The translations under genes were made by a program, and so were the position numbers. The notes beneath the pieces are model-generated. The model was not told where the DNA came from. It made no database searches and worked only from the letters and a program-made list of their open reading frames with translations. Below are positions 35,064-43,007 of a stretch of DNA of 64,000 nucleotides, piece by piece. The first letter of the stretch is position 1. Each line of letters opens with the position of its first letter. Origin of the DNA: RGIG8124 sp045130665 (lineage in GTDB: Bacteria > Bacillota > Clostridia > Christensenellales > CAG-917); the NCBI GenBank assembly GCA_045130665.1, contig JBGUQC010000004.1:434001-498000 (forward strand), written 5' to 3'.

Positions 35064-35720
35064 TTACCTTCTATACTCACAATCTTCTTTGTCACAAGAC
35101 ATACAGTCTTCATCTTTTCTACAATCTCCATTAATACCAACTATTGCAGTAACGGATTTAGATGGAGACATAAGCAAACTATCATTAAGTGTTATACCAA
35201 TACTCTTTTCAGGCTTTAGTAATGCAAATACATCTTTTTGTGTTTCAAGAGATAAATCTCCATAACCAGGTGAAAAGCGTTTTGTAAGCTTAACTTTCTT
35301 TTCGTCCTCATATTCTTTAATGAATATGTCTATGAATGTTTCTACTCGCTCTGCACCTATTGCTTGAATCACTAATGCCTTTAATTCATCTATTTGAGAA
35401 TACTTTTGAATAAGTCTATCTATTCCCATTCCAATGGTGCATGCAAATATTATAGCCTTGTTTGTTCCGTTTAAGACATGTGCTAAATTTGCACTTATCA
35501 TCTTAATATCCCCGAAATCTATAACATCTTCAATAATGTTTAATGGTAGTTCAACATAGCATACTGAAAAAGTGATATCTATCTTTTCTAATTCTTTCCA
35601 ACATGAAGCAATTATGCTCTCTAAACTAGCATCTAACTTCTTTGCACCAGTATATCTAACAATTTCATTGATGTTATATGGTGCATCTTTATAATTTTTC
35701 TTAGTTACTTCGTATATCAC
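35064..35720 (-). CDS. Free-standing MetH activation-domain protein with Cys cluster
   Basis: 218 residues similar to the C-terminal activation (SAM-binding) domain of methionine synthase: RFSPGYGDLSLETQKDVFALL, then IGITLNDSLLMSPSKSVTAIVG. It should help reductive remethylation of inactive cob(II)alamin on the separate MetH, an arrangement known from Thermotoga and some Firmicutes. The C-terminus carries a cysteine cluster (CRKDEDCMSCDKEDC) not needed for SAM binding, which could hold an iron-sulfur cluster to supply electrons; this is inference. Its ATG overlaps the metF stop by four bases, and metH starts one base after its stop. Confidence 0.85.
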   Translation of the reverse strand: MIYEVTKKNYKDAPYNINEIVRYTGAKKLDASLESIIASCWKELEKIDITFSVCYVELPLNIIEDVIDFGDIKMISANLAHVLNGTNKAIIFACTIGMGIDRLIQKYSQIDELKALVIQAIGAERVETFIDIFIKEYEDEKKVKLTKRFSPGYGDLSLETQKDVFALLKPEKSIGITLNDSLLMSPSKSVTAIVGINGDCRKDEDCMSCDKEDCEYRR

Positions 35721-36592
35721 TTTCCTAAAATATCCGTTAAGTTATTCATTATCTTTTGAGCAACATCTGGCTTGTTCATTGTATAAAGGTGTACGTTTGT
35801 TACATTGTTTGCATATAGGTCTATGATTTGCTCTGTAGCATATGCAATACCGGCTTGTTTCATTGCTATTGGATCATCTCCAAATCTATCTACCAAATTG
35901 ATAAACTTCTTTGGCATAAATGAACCAGATAACTTAATTGCTCTTTCTACTTGTTTTGCATTTGTAATTGGCATAATACCTGCAACAATTGGAACATTAA
36001 TGCCAATATCTCTAATTTTATATAAGAAAGCATAAAGAAGATCATTATCAAAGAACATTTGTGTTGTTAAGAAATCAACACCAGCATCTACCTTCTCTTT
36101 AAGATGCATAATATCTTCTTTACTAGATGCACTTTCTGGGTGTGTTTCTGGATAACAAGCACCACCAATACAGAAATCTCCGCTTTCTTTGATCTCTCGA
36201 ACAAGTTCAATTGCATGTTGATAATCCCATGTGGTTCTATCTTCATTAAGTCTATCTTCAGGAATATCCCCACGAAGAGCCATAATATTTTCAATGCCTT
36301 TATCTTTAAAATCTTGTATACGATCTTTTATAGTTTTCTTACTTGAAGATACGCAAGTTAGGTGTGCTAATGTCTCGACATTGTATCTGTCTTTAATATT
36401 CTTTGCTATTTCAAGAGTATACTCACTTGTACCACCACCAGCACCATATGTTACAGAAACAAATGATGGATGAAGTGCTGCAATCTTTTCAGTTGCATCT
36501 TTAATAACCTCGAAATTATCCTGTGTTTTTGGTGGAAAAACTTCAAACGAAAGAGATAATTCCTTACGATTTAGTATTTCAGTGAGCTTCAT
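35717..36592 (-). CDS. metF: Methylenetetrahydrofolate reductase
   Basis: 291 residues, a TIM-barrel flavoenzyme of normal bacterial length. It reduces 5,10-methylene-THF to 5-methyl-THF, the methyl donor for MetH. Signatures are LSFEVFPPKT (catalytic Glu), SVTYGAGGGTS, HLTCVSSS, NIMALRGDIP, GGACYPETHPES and DFLTTQMFFDN. It is first in the operon metF-activation protein-metH, so the three steps are made together. There is a clear promoter on the minus strand (36631-36659). Confidence 0.96.
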   Translation of the reverse strand: MKLTEILNRKELSLSFEVFPPKTQDNFEVIKDATEKIAALHPSFVSVTYGAGGGTSEYTLEIAKNIKDRYNVETLAHLTCVSSSKKTIKDRIQDFKDKGIENIMALRGDIPEDRLNEDRTTWDYQHAIELVREIKESGDFCIGGACYPETHPESASSKEDIMHLKEKVDAGVDFLTTQMFFDNDLLYAFLYKIRDIGINVPIVAGIMPITNAKQVERAIKLSGSFMPKKFINLVDRFGDDPIAMKQAGIAYATEQIIDLYANNVTNVHLYTMNKPDVAQKIMNNLTDILGK

Positions 36593-36730
36593 AATATATC
36601 CATCCTCAAAATAAATGATAATAACTTTAGTCTATAAAGTATATCATTTAAGATTGCAAAAAAGCAATATAAAGAACCTTTCTATACTACCCTATTAAAT
36701 TGACATTTCACCCCAAAAAATATATCCTAA
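36593..36730. promoter_or_regulatory. Divergent promoter region between metF and the cobalamin operon
   Basis: Minus strand: TTGCAA (36659-36654), 17 bases, TATAGA (36636-36631) drives metF. Plus strand: TTGACA (36700-36705), 17 bases, TATCCT (36723-36728) drives the riboswitch operon, with a predicted start near 36735, exactly where the aptamer begins. The whole gene-free stretch 36593-36927 is thus promoters plus riboswitch. Confidence 0.7.
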
Positions 36731-36733
36731 TTA

Positions 36734-36912
36734 TAGCGTAATTGAGTCTGAATAAGGAAAGCAGGGAAAGCGCGGTGCAATTCCGTCACAACAGCCATTA
36801 AGGTCAAAGTCCTATAGCCTGCCTTACGCTAAGATTGTATCTCGGGCATATGGAGAAAAATGCAGTCTTTATTTATATGTATTATGAAGGTGCCCGAAAA
36901 GCACCTTTTTTT
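36734..36912 (+). ncRNA. Cobalamin riboswitch (short, Cbl-II-like) with terminator platform
   Basis: The closing stem is TAGCGTAA/TTACGCTA (36734-36741 with 36824-36831). Inside lie the cobalamin core features GGGAAAG, GCGGTGCAATTCC and a final AGTCCTATAGCCTGCC resembling the B12-box. Spacing is compact, like the short class II aptamers. Downstream, AAGGTGC/GCACCTT (36887-36893 with 36901-36907) plus seven T is an intrinsic terminator. TCGGGCA (36842-36848) is a perfect complement of TGCCCGA (36891-36897), which overlaps the terminator arm and would form an antiterminator. Ligand binding should switch off the operon. Confidence 0.85.
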
Positions 36913-36927
36913 ATAGGAGAGAAAGAA

Positions 36928-37377
36928 ATGAAAACAAGAAAAATTTTAGTATTATCATTAGCTTTAGTACTTTTAGTACTATGTCTTTGTGCTTGTAGCG
37001 CAAAAGAAAATGAACAATCTCAAGATGATTTACCAACACCAATTGAACTAACTAGTACTGATTTATTTGTAGTTCTAACACCTGATGCCAGCAATGCTGG
37101 AACAACATTATTAGAATATATGAATAATGAAAAAGCTAATGGGAACATTGATTTCACTACCGATTCAACAAATATGGTAACCTCTATAAATGGCACTGCT
37201 AATCCGGCAGACTATAGTAAGTGTTGGATGTTATATACAACAGATTCTAATAATGCAAATGCCACATGGGGAAGAATTAAATATCAAAATACTATTTATG
37301 ATTCTGCATCACTTGGTGCTGCAAGCCTCATAATTACAAATGGCGCTATTTATATTTGGTATTATCAATCATTTTAA
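36928..37377 (+). CDS. Transcobalamin-like (DUF4430) lipoprotein
   Basis: 149 residues from the ATG at 36928, which has AGGAGAG upstream; the open frame to 36835 would run through the riboswitch terminator and is rejected. The signal peptide ends in lipobox LCAC (Cys23), so it is a surface lipoprotein. The rest resembles the DUF4430/transcobalamin C-terminal-like fold: TTLLEYMNNEKA, NGTANPADYSKCWMLYTTD and a final GAIYIWYYQSF. In this setting it is a likely extracellular cobalamin or corrinoid binder handing substrate to the S component encoded 3 bases downstream. The binding role is inference from family and riboswitch. Confidence 0.8.
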   Translation: MKTRKILVLSLALVLLVLCLCACSAKENEQSQDDLPTPIELTSTDLFVVLTPDASNAGTTLLEYMNNEKANGNIDFTTDSTNMVTSINGTANPADYSKCWMLYTTDSNNANATWGRIKYQNTIYDSASLGAASLIITNGAIYIWYYQSF

Positions 37378-37380
37378 TAA

Positions 37381-37911
37381 ATGAAAGCAACTACGAGATT
37401 TATAACATCCACTGCGCTTTTTACTGCAATTCTTATTGCGGTACAATTTGCTTTATCTGGAGTTGGAGGCGTTGAGCTTGTAACTGTTGTATTTCTCGCG
37501 TTTTGTTATTGCGCAGGGCAAAGAGCAGGCGTAACAGTTGGAATATGTTTTTCACTACTTAGATGTTTCTTGTTTGGTTTTTATCCAACTGTTGTGGTTT
37601 TGTATTTAATTTATTACCCAAGCTTTGCTCTTTTCTTTGGCTTTCTAGGAAAAAAGTTTGGACAAGATATTTCTATATATAAATATATAGCAATAATTCT
37701 TTTATCCACCACATTCACAGTAATGTTCACTCTATTAGATGATGTTGTAACACCATTAATGTTTGGATTTAATAATACAGCAATGCTTAGTTATTTCTAT
37801 GCATCTATTCCATTTATGGTGGCTCAATCTATTTGCACTCTAATATCTGTGGCGCTGCTCTTTAAACCGCTAGCAAAAGTATTCACTCTAGCAAAATTAA
37901 ATAATTTATAA
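37381..37911 (+). CDS. ECF transporter S component, predicted for cobalamin
   Basis: 176 residues, about six membrane helices, in the size range of ECF S components that bind a vitamin in the membrane and dock to a shared EcfT-EcfA module. The first helix TALFTAILIAVQFALS and the loops with GQRAGVTVGICFSLLRCFLFGF fit the family. No energising genes are adjacent, as in group II systems. The substrate is inferred from the cobalamin riboswitch and the DUF4430 lipoprotein; other corrinoids or cobalt-related precursors are possible. The start follows the previous stop by three bases. Confidence 0.82.
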   Translation: MKATTRFITSTALFTAILIAVQFALSGVGGVELVTVVFLAFCYCAGQRAGVTVGICFSLLRCFLFGFYPTVVVLYLIYYPSFALFFGFLGKKFGQDISIYKYIAIILLSTTFTVMFTLLDDVVTPLMFGFNNTAMLSYFYASIPFMVAQSICTLISVALLFKPLAKVFTLAKLNNL

Positions 37912-37916
37912 TAATG

Positions 37917-37942
37917 AAGCCGGGATAAGACCCGGCTTTTGT
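37917..37942 (+). terminator. Intrinsic terminator of the cobalamin operon
   Basis: AAGCCGGG-ATAAGA-CCCGGCTT followed by TTG and a T-rich tail. Confidence 0.9.
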
Positions 37943-38005
37943 TTCATTATTTTTATATATGAAAAAGGTTTGATACTCATTATACATTTTAGTAAATACT
38001 TTTAT

Positions 38006-38034
38006 TTGACTTTTTTAAAAAATTTTTTTATATT
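38006..38034 (+). promoter_or_regulatory. Promoter of tRNA-Ser(UGA)
   Basis: TTGACT (38006-38011), 17 bases, TATATT (38029-38034), about 28 bases before the mature 5' end. Confidence 0.65.
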
Positions 38035-38061
38035 TTATGAAGTTTAATAAAAAAAGGTATT

Positions 38062-38149
38062 GGAGAGATGGCTGAGCGGTCGAAAGCGGCGGTCTTGAAA
38101 ACCGTTGAAGTGCAAGCTTCCTTGGGTTCGAATCCCAATCTCTCCGCCA
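38062..38149 (+). tRNA. tRNA-Ser (anticodon UGA)
   Basis: 88 bases including an encoded CCA. The acceptor stem is GGAGAGA/TCTCTCC with discriminator G. The anticodon loop CTTGAAA is flanked by GCGGT/ACCGT, the variable arm is long as in class II tRNAs, and the T-loop is GGTTCGAATCC. Confidence 0.96.
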
Positions 38150-38153
38150 AAAA

Positions 38154-38185
38154 ACGAACCCTAAATTTGGGTTCGTATTTTTTAT
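38154..38185 (+). terminator. Terminator of tRNA-Ser(UGA)
   Basis: ACGAACCC/GGGTTCGT stem (loop TAAATTT) with a TTTTTT run. Its T run covers the stop codon of the convergent glycosidase-like gene. Confidence 0.85.
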
Positions 38186-39144
38186 TTATTAATCTTTGCC
38201 TCTGCATAACCAATACACTCTCTTCCGCGGATCATATTCGATGTGTCTCGTGCGTTGAAATAAAGTCTTAAAACATCACCGCAGCGTATCAAGTGGCTGG
38301 CATAAACATATTGATGCATCCAACTCTTAGAATCACTTGAGTCTGGCTCTATCAACACTTTTTCAAAATCAAAATGTATTCCATCTTGAGAACTCAGTAA
38401 CAAAATTGCCGAGTGACTGTCGCCATCCTTTTCAAAAATTCCATTTTGTATTCCGATATACCCATCCTTAAGTGCGTAAACTTTGAGGCACCCGCTACAT
38501 AAATTGAGATATTCGTTATTAACATCAGGTGAAATAATTGGTTTATCTACTGGTGAAAAACCTTCAATTGGCGAATTGCTTTCGGCATAAGAAACATATG
38601 TTGGTTCGCAAAAACCACAGTCTTTTATAAAAGTCAACCCGCATGAAAAATACAATCTATATGTTTCTCCAATACGCAACAAGAATGGATTTGAAATAGA
38701 TTTCCCGCGCTCACTTTTTTCATACCCTAATGCATCGACTACAACAGGTTTCGGTTTATCCCAATGTACGAGATCCGTACTCGTACAGGCATAAATCTCC
38801 GAGCGCCATTTTGCTAAATTAATAAGGTTGAGTCCATTTGCAAGCAAACTACGTGTCTTCTCAAAATATAATATGTATTTATCCTCTATCTTATTTATAT
38901 TAGGACGCATTGCATTGGATATCACTTTTTGTATCTTGTCAAAATGTATCCCATCATCTGATGCGAAATGATATACTCCCGTTGTACAGTGAAAAAACAT
39001 ATGAAAGCGATTATCAAACGCTTCATCTGGTGTAAGTAACGATGGATCAGCAACTACAAAAGAAGCACCAAAAGGCGCAAGTATTGGTTCTTTATTTACC
39101 TTAAAGTCCATATTTAGAAGTTGGTGTATGGTTAAATCTTTCAT
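38182..39144 (-). CDS. Glycosidase-like five-bladed beta-propeller protein (GH43/GH32-type)
   Basis: 320 residues with the repeated blades of GH43/GH32/GH130-like propellers: ADPSLL, HMFFHCTTGVYHFASDDGIHF, MRPNINKIEDKYILYFE, SISNPFLLRIGETYRLYFSCG, QDGIHFDFEKV and YASHLIRCGDVLRLYFNARD. The catalytic acids cannot be placed with certainty. No signal peptide is seen. The gene has more CpG-containing codons (for example GCG, CGC, TCG) than its neighbours and lies next to a tRNA gene, both compatible with acquisition. AGGAGAGG precedes the start. Substrate is unknown. Confidence 0.7.
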   Translation of the reverse strand: MKDLTIHQLLNMDFKVNKEPILAPFGASFVVADPSLLTPDEAFDNRFHMFFHCTTGVYHFASDDGIHFDKIQKVISNAMRPNINKIEDKYILYFEKTRSLLANGLNLINLAKWRSEIYACTSTDLVHWDKPKPVVVDALGYEKSERGKSISNPFLLRIGETYRLYFSCGLTFIKDCGFCEPTYVSYAESNSPIEGFSPVDKPIISPDVNNEYLNLCSGCLKVYALKDGYIGIQNGIFEKDGDSHSAILLLSSQDGIHFDFEKVLIEPDSSDSKSWMHQYVYASHLIRCGDVLRLYFNARDTSNMIRGRECIGYAEAKINK

Positions 39145-39257
39145 TGCATCCTCTCCTTTTGAACATGCTTTTTATTGTTTCAAAATGGTTACTAAATTTA
39201 TGTTACAATTTCACCACCAAAAAGTATAGACCTAATGTACTGTATTATTTATATTAA

Positions 39258-40052
39258 TTATAATTTGAGAAAATTTTTAATATTGAGTCCGAGGATTTTC
39301 TCCTTTTCATCATCAGTTAATTGAAGATTGTCAAATAACTGTAATTCATCTGCAGCTTTCCACATTGGATAATCGGAACCAAAGAAGTATTTCTCTGCAC
39401 CGAATTCCTTAATAATAGAAGTTGCTCTTTCTGAACTTAAAAAACTTAATGAGGATGTTGTATCAAAATGGAAGTTGTCATTTTCAATATTATGATATAA
39501 ACCAACATCATCCCATTTGGTATATCCGCCCATATGTGCGGCGATAACTTGTAAATTCTTATATGTGTTTAAGATTGTAATGAGCCTATTAATATTAGAG
39601 TAATCATAACGAGGATCACCCATATGCATAAGTATTGGCAATCTACCCTCAACTATTCTGTATATCTTTTTTGCTCTTTCTTCATCTATATAAAATCTTT
39701 GGCAGTCTGGATGCAACTTTATGCCCTTTAATCCAAGAGAAATAGCTCTGTTTACTTCATTATATATTTCCTCTTCACTCATATCTGGATGAAGTGCCAT
39801 AAAACCTATAAACTCACTATGCTCTAACATTTGAGAATGAACAAAATCATTAATTGAATATACTTGGTGAACTGTAGTTGCAACAGAGTGGATTAAGCAT
39901 TTGGAAATACCAGTTGCCTTTGTTTCCCTTAAAAGCTCTTCAATGGTGCCATTGGACCTAATTGGTGCATCATAGAATGTACCAATAGATTGTGCTGCCT
40001 TGAAAGCAATCTTATCTGGATATACATGAACATGGGCGTTGAATATTTCCAC
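39258..40052 (-). CDS. Amidohydrolase-family (TIM-barrel) metal-dependent hydrolase
   Basis: 264 residues, Amidohydrolase_2 type. Metal ligands appear as H7-x-H9 (NAHVHVYP), KLHPDCQ, a His in LMHMGDPR, a His in AAHMGGY and Asp in FGSDYPM. Relatives include decarboxylases (ACMSD-like) and hydrolases of lactones or amides, so the reaction cannot be fixed. The start is GTG at 40052 with GAGGGA upstream. It is a single gene between the propeller protein and the flavin oxidoreductase. Confidence 0.8.
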   Translation of the reverse strand: MEIFNAHVHVYPDKIAFKAAQSIGTFYDAPIRSNGTIEELLRETKATGISKCLIHSVATTVHQVYSINDFVHSQMLEHSEFIGFMALHPDMSEEEIYNEVNRAISLGLKGIKLHPDCQRFYIDEERAKKIYRIVEGRLPILMHMGDPRYDYSNINRLITILNTYKNLQVIAAHMGGYTKWDDVGLYHNIENDNFHFDTTSSLSFLSSERATSIIKEFGAEKYFFGSDYPMWKAADELQLFDNLQLTDDEKEKILGLNIKNFLKL

Positions 40053-40174
40053 TGCTATTCCCTCGTTTTTTTATTATCAATTAATTATATCAATATATAA
40101 AAATAACGCTAGCAAAATAAATAAAAAGGACTCAGATTATTCCAAGTCCTTTATTATTATATATTTTGTCAATA

Positions 40175-41593
40175 TTAGAAGAAACGACCTACGATATCTT
40201 TAGATGCTGCACAGGTATCTTCCATATCGCCGAAGCTGATAATTTCTCCAGCATAATATGTGTTCTTTGTTCCTTGCATTTCCTCTAACTTATCATACCA
40301 ACCATCAGCGAAATCTTTTGGTGATACGTGTGGACAATAATATGATTCTTGCTCGTATAATCTTTCTTTGATTGGGAATCCATAGCTTTCTACGTCTTCA
40401 ACCATTGTCTTGATTGTGTAGTCATATGGAACACTTTCATCACCAAGGTGGTTTCTAAGAGCATAAACTGTACATGGACAATTTGTCTCTAAGTCCTTCC
40501 ATCTGTGATAGTAAACCATTGTATGTCCACGTGTTTCTGGTGTCATGTTGTCGAACATGTAAGCAGAAATTGTTGGTCCCTTGTCTTCTTCGAATCTTGC
40601 GATGAAGTCTACATATTCTTCGTGGATAATCTTTGAGAATAATTCCTTTTCGCCATCTGTTGCATCTGCAAATTTTGCAAACTTGTCTAATGGTGTTGTA
40701 ACGATTAACTTGTCGAATACTTCTTCTCTTTCGCCTTTTTCGTCTTTGATTGTTACTGTAACTTTTCCATTATCTCTTACAACTTTAACTACTTCTGTGT
40801 TAAGGTGTGCTGGATTCTTTAATTTATTGTTTGCTTGTACATAGATGTTTTGTGTTCCATCTTTCCATGTCCAAAGTCTTAATGCAACGAACTCAATAGC
40901 TGTTGTTGTATCTAAGTACTTCATAACATAAGAAGCTGGAATTTCATCAAAGTAACCATATCCGAATGATGTGTATGGTCCAATCCAAATTCTTTGAACT
41001 TCTTCTACACCATTGATCTTACAGAATTCTGAGAATGGTAATGCTAAATCTTTAAGATTTGGGTTTTCACCTTCCATGTATTGGAGTGGTCTTTCAACTT
41101 CTTTAGATAATCCTGCATATTTACCTTGTGCGACACCTCTGTGTCCATAGCAATCATATCCTGCATATTTGGTCTTCATTAATTCAACTAATTTCTTCAT
41201 TTGTTTCTTTAATTTGATAAGGCCAAATAATTTCTTGAATGAGAAATCTACTTTTGGATTGAATGGTTCAATAACGTTACCTTTTTGGTCACGATATTCT
41301 CTTCTCATTGGAGGGCCATCTACAAAGTCTGGACCTTCTGTATGAGTTACACCTGCGAACTCTTCTACTTCATGAACTGCAAAGTATGTTTTTGCACCCA
41401 TAATAGCACCAGTTTCATAGGTTCTTTCTTCACCATTTACGTCGATTTTTGGTGACCAAGCTTTTCCACCGATTTTGTTAAGTCTTTCATAAATTTCGTA
41501 ATTTGTATAACCTTTCTTTTCAAGATACATTGCTGCTGAAATACCAGCAGGACCTGCACCAATTATACAAACTCTGTCTTTTACATCTGCCAT
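40175..41593 (-). CDS. FAD-dependent amine-oxidase-like oxidoreductase
   Basis: 472 residues. The N-terminal FAD site is VCIIGAGPAGISAAMYLEKKG (about 8-28) with IYERLNKIGGKA continuing the binding fold. The C-terminal FAD contact is YYAGEIISFGDMEDTCAASKDI. The middle is the variable substrate domain of the flavin amine oxidase/phytoene desaturase superfamily. Overall it recalls fatty-acid-isomerase-like flavoproteins, but no substrate can be named. AGGGGA precedes the start. Long runs of preferred codons suggest good expression. Confidence 0.75.
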   Translation of the reverse strand: MADVKDRVCIIGAGPAGISAAMYLEKKGYTNYEIYERLNKIGGKAWSPKIDVNGEERTYETGAIMGAKTYFAVHEVEEFAGVTHTEGPDFVDGPPMRREYRDQKGNVIEPFNPKVDFSFKKLFGLIKLKKQMKKLVELMKTKYAGYDCYGHRGVAQGKYAGLSKEVERPLQYMEGENPNLKDLALPFSEFCKINGVEEVQRIWIGPYTSFGYGYFDEIPASYVMKYLDTTTAIEFVALRLWTWKDGTQNIYVQANNKLKNPAHLNTEVVKVVRDNGKVTVTIKDEKGEREEVFDKLIVTTPLDKFAKFADATDGEKELFSKIIHEEYVDFIARFEEDKGPTISAYMFDNMTPETRGHTMVYYHRWKDLETNCPCTVYALRNHLGDESVPYDYTIKTMVEDVESYGFPIKERLYEQESYYCPHVSPKDFADGWYDKLEEMQGTKNTYYAGEIISFGDMEDTCAASKDIVGRFF

Positions 41594-41702
41594 ATTGTTG
41601 TCCCCTTTTTTAGTGTTATTTTAAAATTTACAAAAAATTTTATTTCTTAAATATTATAGCAAATATCGCCCCTATTTGTATATAGTGTTCGGGAAAATAA
41701 AT

Positions 41703-41760
41703 AAAAAAACGCCGATTTACAACCGGTTTTTGCATTCTAAACCTATGTTTCGGCGTTTTG
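41703..41760 (-). terminator. Long-loop terminator after the G3E GTPase gene
   Basis: AAAACGCCGA (41706-41715) pairs with TCGGCGTTTT (41750-41759) around an internal structured loop containing ACCGGT. On the minus strand a TTTTTTTATTT tail follows. Confidence 0.75.
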
Positions 41761-41767
41761 TAAGCTA

Positions 41768-42901
41768 TTATTTAAGTAATGAATCTAAGTCTTTGATGAT
41801 AGCATCAATGTCCATTCCTTTACCGATGAACACTAACTTAATGATCTTATCTCCAACATTTTCGTCCCATTCTGCAGCTACATCTGGGTTGTATTTTAAG
41901 ATGTTTGCGATGTCATCTTCTGGCATCTCAACTACCCATTCACCAACGTTAACAAGTTGCTTTTGTTTACCAGCTTGTTCGAACATATACATGTTATGTT
42001 GGTCTCTTGTAATCCATACTACACCCTTACAACGAATGATGCTCTTTGGATATCTTGTTGTTGCCCATTCTTTAAACTTTGCAAAGTTGAATGGTTGTCT
42101 TCTCTTGTATACGAATGTTTGGATATTGTACTCAAGGACTTCACCTTCTGGCTCATCCTCTTCCTCTTCCATTTCTTCTAAACCTTTAATCCATGCTGCA
42201 GAACCTGAAGCTGTTTCGAAGTCAAAGGATTTGGTATTTAAGATCTTATCTAATGAAACTACACCTTGTGTTGAATAAATATATTCTGCATCTGGCTGTA
42301 ATGCCTTTAATACTGCGGTAACTTCTTTTAGGTCTTCCTCGGAAATTAAGTCTACTTTGTTGATGATAATCTTTGTACAGAATTCAACTTGTTGAATAAT
42401 GAGGTTTTCAATATCGTCATCTTCGATATCTTTCTTCATTAATTCTCTTCCGCTTCCGAACTCTTCAACTAATCTTGCAGCATCAACAACTGAAACAACG
42501 TTATCTAGTCTTACACCATAACTTTGCTTTTCGTTTCTTAATGCTTCTGAAAGATATTCTATTGTTTGTACAATTGGAACTGGTTCACAGATACCACTTG
42601 CCTCGATAAGAATGTAATCACACATTCCAGATCTTGCGAGTTTATCTAATTGATCCATTAAGTCTTGCTTTAATGTACAACAAATACATCCGTTTTGAAG
42701 TGGAACTAATGTATCATCTGTTTGTTTAACCATTCCACCTGCTGCGATAAGGCTAGAGTCAATATTTACCTCACCTATATCGTTTACGATAACTGCAACC
42801 TTATATCCTTCTTGATTGTTCAATACGTGATTTAATAATGTTGTTTTGCCAGCACCTAAGTAACCTGTTAATAAAGTAATTGGTACAATACGTCTTTCCA
42901 T
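41768..42901 (-). CDS. G3E-family (CobW/YjiA-type) metallochaperone GTPase
   Basis: 377 residues. Walker A is GYLGAGKT (13-20), the metal-binding CxCC motif is GCICC (Cys72, Cys74, Cys75), and IEASGICEP and NKVD (about 203) complete the G domain. A very acidic linker (EEMEEEEDEPEGE) joins the CobW C-terminal domain. COG0523 proteins insert or deliver zinc, cobalt, iron or nickel depending on subgroup. The metal is undetermined; there is no Zur-like site or adjacent target enzyme. AGGTGG precedes the start. Confidence 0.88.
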   Translation of the reverse strand: MERRIVPITLLTGYLGAGKTTLLNHVLNNQEGYKVAVIVNDIGEVNIDSSLIAAGGMVKQTDDTLVPLQNGCICCTLKQDLMDQLDKLARSGMCDYILIEASGICEPVPIVQTIEYLSEALRNEKQSYGVRLDNVVSVVDAARLVEEFGSGRELMKKDIEDDDIENLIIQQVEFCTKIIINKVDLISEEDLKEVTAVLKALQPDAEYIYSTQGVVSLDKILNTKSFDFETASGSAAWIKGLEEMEEEEDEPEGEVLEYNIQTFVYKRRQPFNFAKFKEWATTRYPKSIIRCKGVVWITRDQHNMYMFEQAGKQKQLVNVGEWVVEMPEDDIANILKYNPDVAAEWDENVGDKIIKLVFIGKGMDIDAIIKDLDSLLK

Positions 42902-42972
42902 AAAACCACCTATATATTTTTATTGTTAACAAATTATACACCAAAAATTGACTTATAGTAAACTATAAAGCG

Positions 42973-43001
42973 TTGAAAGATAATTAAAATGTTAATATAA
43001 T
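42973..43001 (+). promoter_or_regulatory. Promoter placing the start site on the CYTH start codon
   Basis: TTGAAA (42973-42978), 17 bases, TATAAT (42996-43001). The ATG begins at 43008, seven bases after the -10, and no ribosome site exists, so the mRNA should be leaderless. Confidence 0.6.
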
Positions 43002-43007
43002 GAATCT

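Noticed and set aside
35063..35140. Longer N-terminus for MetH
   Set aside because: It overlaps the activation-protein gene; the ATG at 35062 has a strong ribosome site and the normal N-terminal domain start.
36835..36927. Upstream extension of the DUF4430 lipoprotein
   Set aside because: It would cover the riboswitch terminator and push the signal peptide inward; ATG 36928 has the only good ribosome site.
38062..38185. Integrated element with att site at tRNA-Ser(UGA)
   Set aside because: There is no integrase and no duplicated tRNA 3' end; the nearby GGGTTCG is too short and is part of the terminator stem.
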